From contig JAFLSK010000001.1 of assembly GCA_022510945.1 (NCBI GenBank), positions 62,001-126,000 of the forward strand: 64,000 bases of DNA, written 5' to 3'. Both the position numbers and the translations under genes were made by a program. Source of the stretch: Ruminococcus sp. (lineage in GTDB: Bacteria > Bacillota > Clostridia > Oscillospirales > Acutalibacteraceae). Under the pieces are notes generated by a model, which saw nothing but the letters and a program-made list of their open reading frames with translations, was not told where the DNA came from and did no database searches. Positions 9,023-16,997 of this stretch are shown one piece after another; positions within the stretch are counted from its first letter, which is position 1; every line of letters starts with the position of its first letter.

Positions 9023-9110
9023 ATGTAAAGAGGTTTAGTTTATATTTTAACAAACATTTATCTTGATGGCTGAGTGAAAATTGGTATTACAGGACGAAAT
9101 AAAAACGAGC
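9023..9110 (+). pseudogene. Decayed 5' remnant of a GIY-YIG nuclease gene
   Basis: This stretch is homologous to the first 26-30 codons of the intact GIY-YIG gene at 10715. By hand the first 78 bases differ at 16 positions, and eight of the differing codons are pure synonymous changes (e.g. GAT/GAC, ATT/ATC, ACA/ACC), so it once encoded a functional, diverged paralogue. It now has TAA as codon 2 and TGA where the intact copy has Trp codon TGG, and homology fades near 9110. The readable residues around the stops are RGLVYILTN and VKIGITGRN. Confidence 0.75.
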
Positions 9111-9228
9111 AATGATTATAATTAGTGACAATAAGAATTAAGCGAAAGGGAATAATTTCGCTATTAAATATGTGTGCGGCTCGTCCGCAAAACGATAAAA
9201 CTGATATTATAAAGAAAGGTTGTTCATT
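9111..9228 (+). other. AT-rich gap with two small hairpins before the PurF-like gene
   Basis: Holds two short inverted repeats: GCGAAA/TTTCGC (9142-9161) and TGCGG-ctcgt-CCGCA (9175-9189). Neither has a T tract. The stretch ends in the ribosome binding site AAAGAAAGG of the PurF-like gene. No convincing promoter was found. Confidence 0.35.
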
Positions 9229-10635
9229 ATGGGCGGTATTTTTGGTGTTGTTTCCAAATCGGATTGTGTTTTTGATTTATTCTTCGGGATTGATTATCAT
9301 TCCCATCTTGGTACGCGTCGTGGCGGAATGGCGGTATATGGAAAGGATGGATTTGACCGCGCTATCCATAATATTGAAAACGCCCCCTTCCGAACTAAGT
9401 TTGAAAAGGATTTTTCTGAGCTGAAGGGAAATTTCGGTATCGGCTGCATCTCAGACAGTGAACCTCAGCCGCTTCTCGTCCGTTCTCATCTCGGTAGCTT
9501 CGCCATCACGACGGTTGGACGAATCAACAATATTGAAGAACTGGCACAAAGTGCTTTTGAAAACGGAAGAACGCATTTTCTGGAAATGAGCGGTGGTAAT
9601 GTCAACGCCACCGAATTGGTTGCTGCGCTGATTAATCAAAAAAAGAGTATTGTTGAGGGTATTCGATTTGCACAGGAATCGATTGACGGATCAATGTCGA
9701 TGCTGGTTATGACACCTGAGGGAATCTATGCCGCACGAGATTATAAAGGACGTACGCCGCTTGTGATTGGTCAGAAAGATGACGGCTATTGCGTCTCATT
9801 TGAAAGCTTTGCCTATTTCAACCTTGGATACAGTGATTATAAGGAATTAAAGCCTGCCGAAGTCGTATTTATCTCGCCTGAGGAGGTCAAAACTGTCGCT
9901 GCACCGAAGGAGGAAATGAAGATATGCTCCTTCTTGTGGGTTTATTACGGTTATCCCACTTCTTCGTATGAGGGCGTTAACGTAGAGGATATGCGTTATC
10001 GCTGCGGTGCCGCACTGGCTCGCGGAGACGACGCTAAGCCGGATATTGTTGCCGGTGTACCCGACTCGGGAACGGCCCATGCCATCGGCTACGCCAATGA
10101 ATCGGGCATTCCCTTCGCACGTCCTTTTATCAAATATACTCCAACATGGCCGCGCTCTTTTATGCCGCCTAACCAGACACAACGCGATTTGATTGCAAGA
10201 ATGAAGCTGATTCCGGTAGACTCTCTCATTCGTGATAAAAAGCTGTTGCTGATTGACGATTCTATTGTCCGCGGTACCCAAATGAGGGAAACAACCGAGT
10301 TTCTGTATATGAGCGGTGCTAAGGAAGTTCATATCAGACCGGCGTGTCCTCCGCTTTTGTTCGGATGTAAGTATCTGAACTTTTCGCGTTCCAGTTCCGA
10401 GTTGGATCTCATCACGCGACGGATTATTCAGGATAGAGAGGGACCTAATGTCAGCACAGAAACCCTGTCGGATTATGCCGACCCTGATAGCCGTAATTAC
10501 AAGGAAATGGTAAGCGAAATCGAAAAACAACTCAATTTCACTTCGCTGTGCTATCACCGACTGGATGATATGATTGAATCAGTTGGAATTTCCCCCTGCA
10601 AGCTTTGCACCTATTGCTGGAACGGCAAAGAATAG
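9229..10635 (+). CDS. PurF-like protein with degenerate glutaminase domain (PurF paralogue 3)
   Basis: A 468-residue relative of amidophosphoribosyltransferase. The transferase half is well kept: PRPP loop [41 protein letters not shown], and four cysteines at the Fe-S ligand positions (KICSFLW, LFGCKYL, CTYC). The glutaminase half is not: the protein starts MGGIFGVV, so the nucleophile Cys of the usual CG(I/V)FG is Gly (GGC, one base from TGC); the HVRYST arginine motif is replaced by IGCISD, and the HNGN motif by TVGR. There is no propeptide. Start ATG 9229 has AAAGG ten bases upstream. It should not release ammonia from glutamine; it may use free ammonia or another nucleophile, or be regulatory. 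I recall MGGIFG-type homologues in other gut anaerobes but cannot verify this here. Confidence 0.8.
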   Translation: MGGIFGVVSKSDCVFDLFFGIDYHSHLGTRRGGMAVYGKDGFDRAIHNIENAPFRTKFEKDFSELKGNFGIGCISDSEPQPLLVRSHLGSFAITTVGRINNIEELAQSAFENGRTHFLEMSGGNVNATELVAALINQKKSIVEGIRFAQESIDGSMSMLVMTPEGIYAARDYKGRTPLVIGQKDDGYCVSFESFAYFNLGYSDYKELKPAEVVFISPEEVKTVAAPKEEMKICSFLWVYYGYPTSSYEGVNVEDMRYRCGAALARGDDAKPDIVAGVPDSGTAHAIGYANESGIPFARPFIKYTPTWPRSFMPPNQTQRDLIARMKLIPVDSLIRDKKLLLIDDSIVRGTQMRETTEFLYMSGAKEVHIRPACPPLLFGCKYLNFSRSSSELDLITRRIIQDREGPNVSTETLSDYADPDSRNYKEMVSEIEKQLNFTSLCYHRLDDMIESVGISPCKLCTYCWNGKE

Positions 10636-10714
10636 ACAATAAATCGTCCGTTTTTTAGCAACTGAGAAATATCCACCCTAACGTATAATTATGATATGAT
10701 AATTGGAGATTAAG

Positions 10715-11401
10715 ATGCCAAAAGGTTTAGTTTATATTTTAACAAATCCTTGCCTTGACGGTTGGGTGAAAATCGGTATGACCGGAAGAAACGGAATTGA
10801 AAAACGGTTACAGGAGCTTAATGCTCCAACCAATATTCCGCTTTCATATCGTTGCTACGCTGTTTATGAAGTAGAAAATCCACTTGAAGTTGAAAAGAGA
10901 ATACATAGTTTGATTGATAGGGTTGATAATTCATTACACGCGAGAGAACAATTGGAGAGCGGCAGAATAAGAGAACGCGAATTTTTCAAAATATCACCTG
11001 AAACAGCATATGGAATTTTTAAAGATATTGCTAAATTAAGAAATGATATTCAAAATCTAAAACTTTACACGCCAACCTATGCACAAGCGCAGGAGCAGGA
11101 AATTGCCGAGAAGAAAACAAAAAGATCAAATAATTCCTTTAAGCTTTTAGGTATTACTGTTGGGGAAGAAATCAGCTTTTTATATGACGAGGATATCGTT
11201 GCTAAGGTTTTAGATGAAAAAAATCAAATTCAATATGAAGGTGGAAATTACTCAATAACAGGTTTAGCGAAAAGAATTTTGATAGAAAAATATGGATGGG
11301 CAGACAATTTGCATGTTAATGGTTGGAAGTTTTTTGTAAAAGACGGAATAACATTAAGCGATGCGCGAGATTTATTAGAAGATTCTGAAGATGATGAATA
11401 A
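10715..11401 (+). CDS. GIY-YIG (T5orf172-type) nuclease with C-terminal RAMA/DUF4357-like domain
   Basis: A 228-residue protein. Residues 1-90 form a GIY-YIG domain of the T5orf172 type: GLVYILTNP, VKIGMTGRN, KRLQELNAPT and the acidic helix LEVEKRIHSL followed by REFF. A charged, probably coiled linker (about 95-140) leads to a small C-terminal domain (about 145-225, with GEEISFLYD, AKVLD and VNGWKFF) resembling the RAMA/DUF4357 modules found next to DNA-modification enzymes. ATG 10715 follows GGAG; TTG 10703 is in frame but overlaps that site. AT-rich codons and a dead paralogue at 9023 mark it as accessory. A DNA-nicking or regulatory role is likely but the target is unknown. Confidence 0.75.
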   Translation: MPKGLVYILTNPCLDGWVKIGMTGRNGIEKRLQELNAPTNIPLSYRCYAVYEVENPLEVEKRIHSLIDRVDNSLHAREQLESGRIREREFFKISPETAYGIFKDIAKLRNDIQNLKLYTPTYAQAQEQEIAEKKTKRSNNSFKLLGITVGEEISFLYDEDIVAKVLDEKNQIQYEGGNYSITGLAKRILIEKYGWADNLHVNGWKFFVKDGITLSDARDLLEDSEDDE

Positions 11402-11406
11402 TTATG

Positions 11407-11452
11407 ATAAAAAATGGCTAAGTGAACTTTAATTCACTTAGCCATTTTTTAT
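11407..11452 (+). terminator. Rho-independent terminator of the accessory patch
   Basis: A long perfect stem AAAAAATGGCTAAGTGAA/TTCACTTAGCCATTTTTT with a six-base loop, starting six bases after the GIY-YIG stop codon. Confidence 0.9.
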
Positions 11453-11521
11453 CACGAAAACAAATGTTTTGTAACCCTTAATTCTATATTAGAAAGTTAG
11501 ATTACAGTTGTGTTGTATTTC

Positions 11522-11551
11522 TTTACATTCCACAAAATGTTGTGTTATATT
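11522..11551 (+). promoter_or_regulatory. Candidate promoter for pyrE
   Basis: TTTACA (11522-11527), 18 bases, TATATT (11546-11551), about 40 bases ahead of the pyrE start. It lies after the strong terminator at 11407-11452, so pyrE needs its own promoter. Confidence 0.45.
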
Positions 11552-11591
11552 ACATTAGTAATATTATAAGTATGTCTACGGAGGTAAAGTT

Positions 11592-12269
11592 ATGGAAAAG
11601 TACAAGCAAGAATTTATTGAGTTTATGGTAGATTGTCAGGTTTTGAAGTTCGGTGACTTTGTCACCAAGAGCGGCAGAAAGACTCCGTTTTTCGTAAATA
11701 CAGGCTTCTATCGCACAGGCTCTCAGCTCAAACGTCTCGGCGAGTATTACGCTGAGGCTATCAATAACAAGTTCGGTCTTGATTTTGATGTTCTTTTTGG
11801 ACCTGCGTATAAGGGTATTCCGCTTTCCGTAACCGCCTCTGTTGCAATAGCTGACAAGTTCGGCAAGGATGTTAAATATTGCTCAAACCGCAAGGAAGTA
11901 AAGGACCACGGAGATACAGGTATTCTCCTCGGCAGCCCGATTTCCGACGGAGACAAGGTTGTAATCATCGAGGATGTTACGACTGCCGGTACATCTATTC
12001 AGGAAACTCTCCCGATTATCAAGGCTCAGGGCAACGTCAATCCCATCGGTCTCGTAGTTTCTGTTGACCGTATGGAGCGCGGTCAGGGCGAAAAGTCCGC
12101 GCTCGCTGAGATTGAGGAGAACTACGGCTTAAAGACTACTGCTATCGTTACAATGGCAGAGGTTGTTGAGCATCTGTATAACAGGGAATATAACGGCAAG
12201 GTTATTATCGACGATAAGCTCAAATCCGCTATCGACGCGTATTACGAGCAGTACGGCGTAAAGGAATAA
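11592..12269 (+). CDS. pyrE: Orotate phosphoribosyltransferase
   Basis: Transfers phosphoribose from PRPP to orotate, giving OMP in pyrimidine synthesis. The 225-residue protein has the PRPP loop VVIIEDVTTAGTS and the catalytic-loop region KEVKDHGDTG. ATG 11592 follows ACGGAGGT. It stands apart from pyrB (in this window's left end, other strand) and is followed 21 bases later by radC, so it likely leads the radC-uvrB-topoisomerase IV unit. Confidence 0.95.
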   Translation: MEKYKQEFIEFMVDCQVLKFGDFVTKSGRKTPFFVNTGFYRTGSQLKRLGEYYAEAINNKFGLDFDVLFGPAYKGIPLSVTASVAIADKFGKDVKYCSNRKEVKDHGDTGILLGSPISDGDKVVIIEDVTTAGTSIQETLPIIKAQGNVNPIGLVVSVDRMERGQGEKSALAEIEENYGLKTTAIVTMAEVVEHLYNREYNGKVIIDDKLKSAIDAYYEQYGVKE

Positions 12270-12290
12270 TTAAACTTTAGGTGAATTGCT

Positions 12291-12998
12291 ATGGCTGACA
12301 ATGTTCACAAGGGTCACAGGGAGCGACTTCGGAAAAAGTTCATAGACGAAGGACTTGACGCCCTTAATGACCATCAGGCGCTTGAGTTCATTTTGTTCTA
12401 CGCAATTCCGTACAGAGACACTAACCCTCTTGCACACAAGCTTTTAGAAGAATACGGCTCACTTTCCGCTGTTTTCGACGCAAAGCCGCAGGTTCTCAAA
12501 GCTGCGGGATATTCCGACAATGTAATTGGACTCATAAAGCTTATCCCCGAGATTTCAAGGCGTTATCATATGGATAAAACGCAGAACAGGTCTAAGATTA
12601 TAGAGCAAAACAGGCTCTGTGAATATTTTGAGCCGAGATTTATCGGAAAGACCAACGAGATTTTATATCTTCTTTTGCTCGACAGTAAGAGTAAAGAGGT
12701 TTTCTCGGGAATAATATCGCAGGGGACAGTTAATGAGAGCAGCGTTCCCGTAAGAAAAATCATACAGCTTGCTATGATGTACGACGCAACTTCCGCTGTA
12801 ATTGCTCACAATCATCCCGGAGGAATGGCTCTTCCGTCACTCGACGATATTCGCACTACGAAAGTTGTCACAAACGCATTAGGCGTAGTCGGTATTGATT
12901 TAATTGACCACGTTATTGTTTCCGACGATGATTCTATCTCATTGCGCGATAGTCTCTGGGAAAAACAAGGTATTTTCATAGCAGATTCAGAATTATAA
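12291..12998 (+). CDS. radC: RadC/JAB-domain protein (UPF0758)
   Basis: A 235-residue RadC-family protein. An N-terminal helix-hairpin-helix-like region (about 1-90) precedes a JAB/MPN metalloprotease-like domain with the zinc motif HNHPGG followed by S and D (ALPSLDD) near residue 175. The historical link to recombination repair is not well supported for the family, and its biochemical role is unsettled. Start ATG 12291 follows TTAGGTGA. Placement directly ahead of uvrB, with a nine-base gap, suggests co-expression with repair genes. Confidence 0.9.
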   Translation: MADNVHKGHRERLRKKFIDEGLDALNDHQALEFILFYAIPYRDTNPLAHKLLEEYGSLSAVFDAKPQVLKAAGYSDNVIGLIKLIPEISRRYHMDKTQNRSKIIEQNRLCEYFEPRFIGKTNEILYLLLLDSKSKEVFSGIISQGTVNESSVPVRKIIQLAMMYDATSAVIAHNHPGGMALPSLDDIRTTKVVTNALGVVGIDLIDHVIVSDDDSISLRDSLWEKQGIFIADSEL

Positions 12999-13007
12999 GG
13001 TGACCAT

Positions 13008-14969
13008 ATGGGAGAATTTAAGCTACATTCTTCTTATAAACCTACGGGTGATCAGCCCGAAGCGATAGATAAAATAGTAGAGAGCATAAAGAGCGGCAAC
13101 CGCGAGCAGACTCTTTTAGGTGTTACAGGCTCGGGTAAGACATTTACCATGGCTAATGTCATCGAGAGAGTACAGAAGCCGACTCTTATTCTTGCTCACA
13201 ACAAAACCTTAGCGGCTCAGCTTTGCTCGGAGTTTCAGACCTTTTTCCCCGAGAATGCGGTTGAGTACTTTGTGTCGTATTACGACTATTATCAGCCCGA
13301 GGCTTATGTTCCGACGACTGATACTTATATTGAAAAAGACAGCTCCATAAATGATGAAATCGACAAGCTCCGACACAGCGCGACTCTTGCGCTTTCGGAG
13401 CGTCGTGATGTTATTATTGTGGCTTCCGTTTCGTGTATATACAGCCTCGGCGACCCTATAGATTACCGTAATATGGTGATTTCGCTGCGCCCGGGTATGG
13501 AGAAGAGCCGAAACGACCTTATCCGCAAGCTCGTCGAGCTTCAGTACGAACGAAACGACGAGAATTTTATCCGCAATAAATTCCGCGTTAGGGGAGACAC
13601 CCTCGAAATTTTCCCTGCCTCGTCGAGCGACAGGATTATCCGAGTGGAGTTTTTCGGTGACGAAATTGACAGAATTTCCGAGATAAACCCGCTCACGGGT
13701 GAGTTAATCGGCACTCTTCGTCACGCTGCGATTTATCCCGCGTCTCATTATATAGTCGGCAGAGATAAGCTGCTCGAGGCAGTTGAAGAAATACGCAGGG
13801 AACTTGCCGAGAGAATTGAATACTTCCAGTCAAAGGGAAAGTTACTCGAGGCTCAGCGTATAGAGCAGCGTACAAATTACGATATAGATATGTTGCTCGA
13901 AACAGGCTTTTGCAGCGGTATCGAGAACTACTCGAGGATTATGTCCGGAAGAAAGCCCGGCTCGTCACCATATACGCTCCTCAATTATTTTCCCGACGAT
14001 TTTCTTTTGTTTGTTGACGAATCGCACGTTACGCTTCCGCAGGTCCGCGGTATGTACGCGGGCGACTATGCGCGCAAGAAGAGTCTTGTCGACTACGGCT
14101 TTCGACTTCCGTCAGCGTTCGACAATCGCCCGCTTAATTTTGATGAATTTTATAGTAAGATAAATCAGGTATGCTTTGTTTCCGCTACTCCGGGCGATAT
14201 CGAAAAGGAAAAGAGCACAGTTATAGCAGAGCAGATTATCCGCCCTACAGGACTTTTAGACCCCGAAATTTCCGTCCGTCCGACGGAAGGTCAGCTTGAC
14301 GACCTGATTTCTGAGATAAATATGCGTGTTGCAAAGGGGCAGCGTACCCTTGTCACAACGCTCACGAAAAAAATGGCTGAGGACCTTACAAACTACTTCC
14401 TCGAAATGGGAATAAGGGTCAAGTATATGCACCACGACATCGATACGGTTGAGCGTATGGAGATTATCCGCGACCTGCGCCTCGGCGAGTTCGATGTACT
14501 TGTCGGCATCAATCTCCTCAGGGAGGGTCTCGATATCCCCGAGGTGTCGCTTGTCGCAATTCTCGACGCAGACAAGGAGGGCTTCCTCCGAAGCGAGCGC
14601 AGCTTGATTCAGATTGTCGGGCGTGCGGCGCGTAACGCCGAGGGTACGGTAATTATGTACGCTGACATCGTTACTCCGTCTATGAAAAACGCAATAACTG
14701 AGACCACAAGACGTCGGGAAATTCAGCAAAAATACAATACTGACCATAATATAACTCCAAAAACCATCGTTAAAAAGGTCAGCGAGATTCTCGAAATTTC
14801 TACTCATAAGGACGATGAATTTAAGAATATGCGCCAGATGTCGCGCCAGCAGCGCGAGGAGCTTATCAAGAGTCTTTCGCGCGAGATGAGAGCTGCTGCA
14901 AAGCTGCTTGAATTCGAGCACGCGGCATATCTGAGAGATAAAATCAAAAAGCTACGAGGTGAAAAGTAG
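13008..14969 (+). CDS. uvrB: UvrABC system protein B
   Basis: Damage-verifying helicase of nucleotide excision repair; it is loaded by UvrA and recruits UvrC. The 653-residue protein has Walker [11 protein letters not shown], the beta-hairpin region with [16 protein letters not shown] (in [10 protein letters not shown]), the helicase motifs RGMYAGD and QIVGRAARN, and a C-terminal UVR motif ([12 protein letters not shown]) for UvrC contact. Start ATG 13008 follows AAGGTGA. Its TAG stop shares one base with the GTG start of the next gene, implying translational coupling to parE. uvrA and uvrC are not in the window. Confidence 0.97.
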   Translation: MGEFKLHSSYKPTGDQPEAIDKIVESIKSGNREQTLLGVTGSGKTFTMANVIERVQKPTLILAHNKTLAAQLCSEFQTFFPENAVEYFVSYYDYYQPEAYVPTTDTYIEKDSSINDEIDKLRHSATLALSERRDVIIVASVSCIYSLGDPIDYRNMVISLRPGMEKSRNDLIRKLVELQYERNDENFIRNKFRVRGDTLEIFPASSSDRIIRVEFFGDEIDRISEINPLTGELIGTLRHAAIYPASHYIVGRDKLLEAVEEIRRELAERIEYFQSKGKLLEAQRIEQRTNYDIDMLLETGFCSGIENYSRIMSGRKPGSSPYTLLNYFPDDFLLFVDESHVTLPQVRGMYAGDYARKKSLVDYGFRLPSAFDNRPLNFDEFYSKINQVCFVSATPGDIEKEKSTVIAEQIIRPTGLLDPEISVRPTEGQLDDLISEINMRVAKGQRTLVTTLTKKMAEDLTNYFLEMGIRVKYMHHDIDTVERMEIIRDLRLGEFDVLVGINLLREGLDIPEVSLVAILDADKEGFLRSERSLIQIVGRAARNAEGTVIMYADIVTPSMKNAITETTRRREIQQKYNTDHNITPKTIVKKVSEILEISTHKDDEFKNMRQMSRQQREELIKSLSREMRAAAKLLEFEHAAYLRDKIKKLRGEK

Positions 14970-16954
14970 TGCCAAAGAAGAAGGTAAATGAATATAACGA
15001 CGAAAGTATTTCCTCCCTTAGCGGAGCCGACCGCGTCCGTAAAAGACCTGCGGTTATCTTCGGCTCCGACGGTATAGAGGGCTGTCAGCACTCTGTTTTT
15101 GAGATTCTTTCCAACTCTATCGACGAGGCTCGCGAGGGCTACGGCAGACTTATTCAGGTGACCCGCTACTCAGACGGCTCGTTTGAGGTAGAAGACCACG
15201 GTCGAGGAATCCCTGTCGGCTACAACAAAAACGAGGACAGAATGAACTGGGAACTGCTGTTCTGCGAGATGTACGCAGGCGGTAAATACAACAATAACAG
15301 CGGTGAAAACTATGAGTTCTCACTCGGCTTAAACGGCCTCGGCCTCTGCTCAACGCAGTACGCATCCGAGTATATGGACGTTGAGATTAAGCGCGACGGC
15401 TATAAATACTCACTTCACTTCGAGCGCGGCGAGAATATCGGCGGTCTAAAAAAAGAAGAATACAACCGCAAGGACACCGGCACGAAAATCCACTGGAAAC
15501 CCGATCTTGAGGTTTTCACTGATATTGACGTAAGTCCCGAGTATTTCCTCGATATTATGAAACGTCAGGCTATTGTCAACGCAGGCGTTGAATTTGTTTT
15601 CAGAAATCAGAACGGCAGAAGCTTTGATGTTACAAACTTCAACTATGAAAACGGTATTGAAGATCACGTCAAAGAGATAGTAGGTTCCGACGGACTTTCC
15701 ACCGTTCAGTATTGGGAAACCGAGAGAAAGGTACGCGACAGAGCAGACAAGGATGAGTACAAGTGCAAAATCTGTGTGTCCCTCGCGTTCTCCAACAAAA
15801 TCGCTCAGGAGGAGTACTACCATAACTCAAGCTGGCTTGAATACGGCGGTGCACCCGAGAAGGCTGTGCGCAACGCGTTCGTGTATATGATAGACAACTA
15901 CCTCAAAACCAACAATAAATACAATAAGACTGAGAGCAAGGTCAAATTTGACGACGTAAAGGATTGCCTTGTAATCTGCATATCCTCGTTCTCGAGCGTA
16001 ACCTCATACGAAAACCAGACAAAAAAGGCTATCACGAACAAGGGTATTCAGGAAGCTATGACTGAATTTTTACGCCACAGCCTCGAGGTTTATTTCATAG
16101 AAAATCCGCTTGAAGCGGAAAGAATTGCCGGTCAGGTTCTCATAAACAAGCGTAGCAGAGAAAGCGCTGAGAAAACGAGACTCAACATCAAAAACAACCT
16201 CACTGGCAAGATTGATATAACAAACCGTATCGCGAAGTTCGTCGATTGCCGCAGCAAGGACGTAAACGAACGCGAGGTGTTTATTGTTGAGGGTGACTCA
16301 GCTCTCGGCGCGTGTAAACAGGCGAGAGACCCTGACTTTCAGGCGATTATCCCGATCCGCGGTAAGATTCTTAACTGCCTTAAGGCTGATTATGACAAGA
16401 TTTTTAAGAGCGAGATTATAACCGATCTTCTTAAGGTGCTCGGCTGCGGAGTTGAGGTAAAGGCGAAGGCTAATAAAAACCTCTCTAATTTTGATATCAA
16501 CAATCTTCGTTGGAATAAGGTTATTATATGTACCGATGCCGACGTCGACGGTTTCCACATCAGAACGCTTATTCTGACTATGCTTTACCGCCTTACTCCT
16601 ACCCTGATCAAGGAGGGAAAGGTGTTTATCGCCGAGTCTCCTCTGTACGAAATTACGACAAAGGATAAGGTTTATTTCGCGTATGATGAGCTTGAAAAGG
16701 ACAGATATATAGCAGAAATAGGCGACAAAAAATTCACTATACAGCGAAGCAAAGGTCTCGGCGAGAATGAGCCCGAGATGATGAGCCTTACCACTATGAA
16801 TCCTGCAACGCGCAGACTGATTAAGGTTATGCCGGACTCTGCCGAGCAGACTGCCGCAATATTCGACACCCTGCTCGGAGACGATTTACAGGGAAGAAAA
16901 GATTTTATCGTTGACCACGGAGCTGAATATATCGATCAGCTTGACGTTAGTTAA
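14969..16954 (+). CDS. parE: DNA topoisomerase IV subunit B
   Basis: ATPase subunit of a type IIA topoisomerase. The 661-residue protein shows the GHKL ATP site (SIDEAREGYG, VEDHGRGIPVG, LGLNGLG), the TOPRIM motifs VEGDSALG and CTDADVDGFHI, and a short C-terminus as in ParE. Start is GTG 14969, overlapping the uvrB stop; GAGGTGAAAAG upstream supplies the ribosome binding site. Its partner parC follows after 43 bases. Assignment as topoisomerase IV rather than a second gyrase rests on the pairing with a subunit A lacking an obvious GyrA-box repeat domain. Confidence 0.88.
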   Translation: MPKKKVNEYNDESISSLSGADRVRKRPAVIFGSDGIEGCQHSVFEILSNSIDEAREGYGRLIQVTRYSDGSFEVEDHGRGIPVGYNKNEDRMNWELLFCEMYAGGKYNNNSGENYEFSLGLNGLGLCSTQYASEYMDVEIKRDGYKYSLHFERGENIGGLKKEEYNRKDTGTKIHWKPDLEVFTDIDVSPEYFLDIMKRQAIVNAGVEFVFRNQNGRSFDVTNFNYENGIEDHVKEIVGSDGLSTVQYWETERKVRDRADKDEYKCKICVSLAFSNKIAQEEYYHNSSWLEYGGAPEKAVRNAFVYMIDNYLKTNNKYNKTESKVKFDDVKDCLVICISSFSSVTSYENQTKKAITNKGIQEAMTEFLRHSLEVYFIENPLEAERIAGQVLINKRSRESAEKTRLNIKNNLTGKIDITNRIAKFVDCRSKDVNEREVFIVEGDSALGACKQARDPDFQAIIPIRGKILNCLKADYDKIFKSEIITDLLKVLGCGVEVKAKANKNLSNFDINNLRWNKVIICTDADVDGFHIRTLILTMLYRLTPTLIKEGKVFIAESPLYEITTKDKVYFAYDELEKDRYIAEIGDKKFTIQRSKGLGENEPEMMSLTTMNPATRRLIKVMPDSAEQTAAIFDTLLGDDLQGRKDFIVDHGAEYIDQLDVS

Positions 16955-16997
16955 TTGGTGTTTAGTATAACGTTCCCCCGATTTGGAAGGTGATTAT

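Noticed and set aside
9125-9424. Plus-strand frame of 99 codons before and across the start of the PurF-like gene
   Set aside because: It is out of frame with the conserved PurF-like protein, starts without a ribosome binding site and has no domain.
9847-10557. 236-codon minus-strand open frame within the PurF-like gene
   Set aside because: Antisense shadow of a conserved protein, with no recognisable domain and no start signals.
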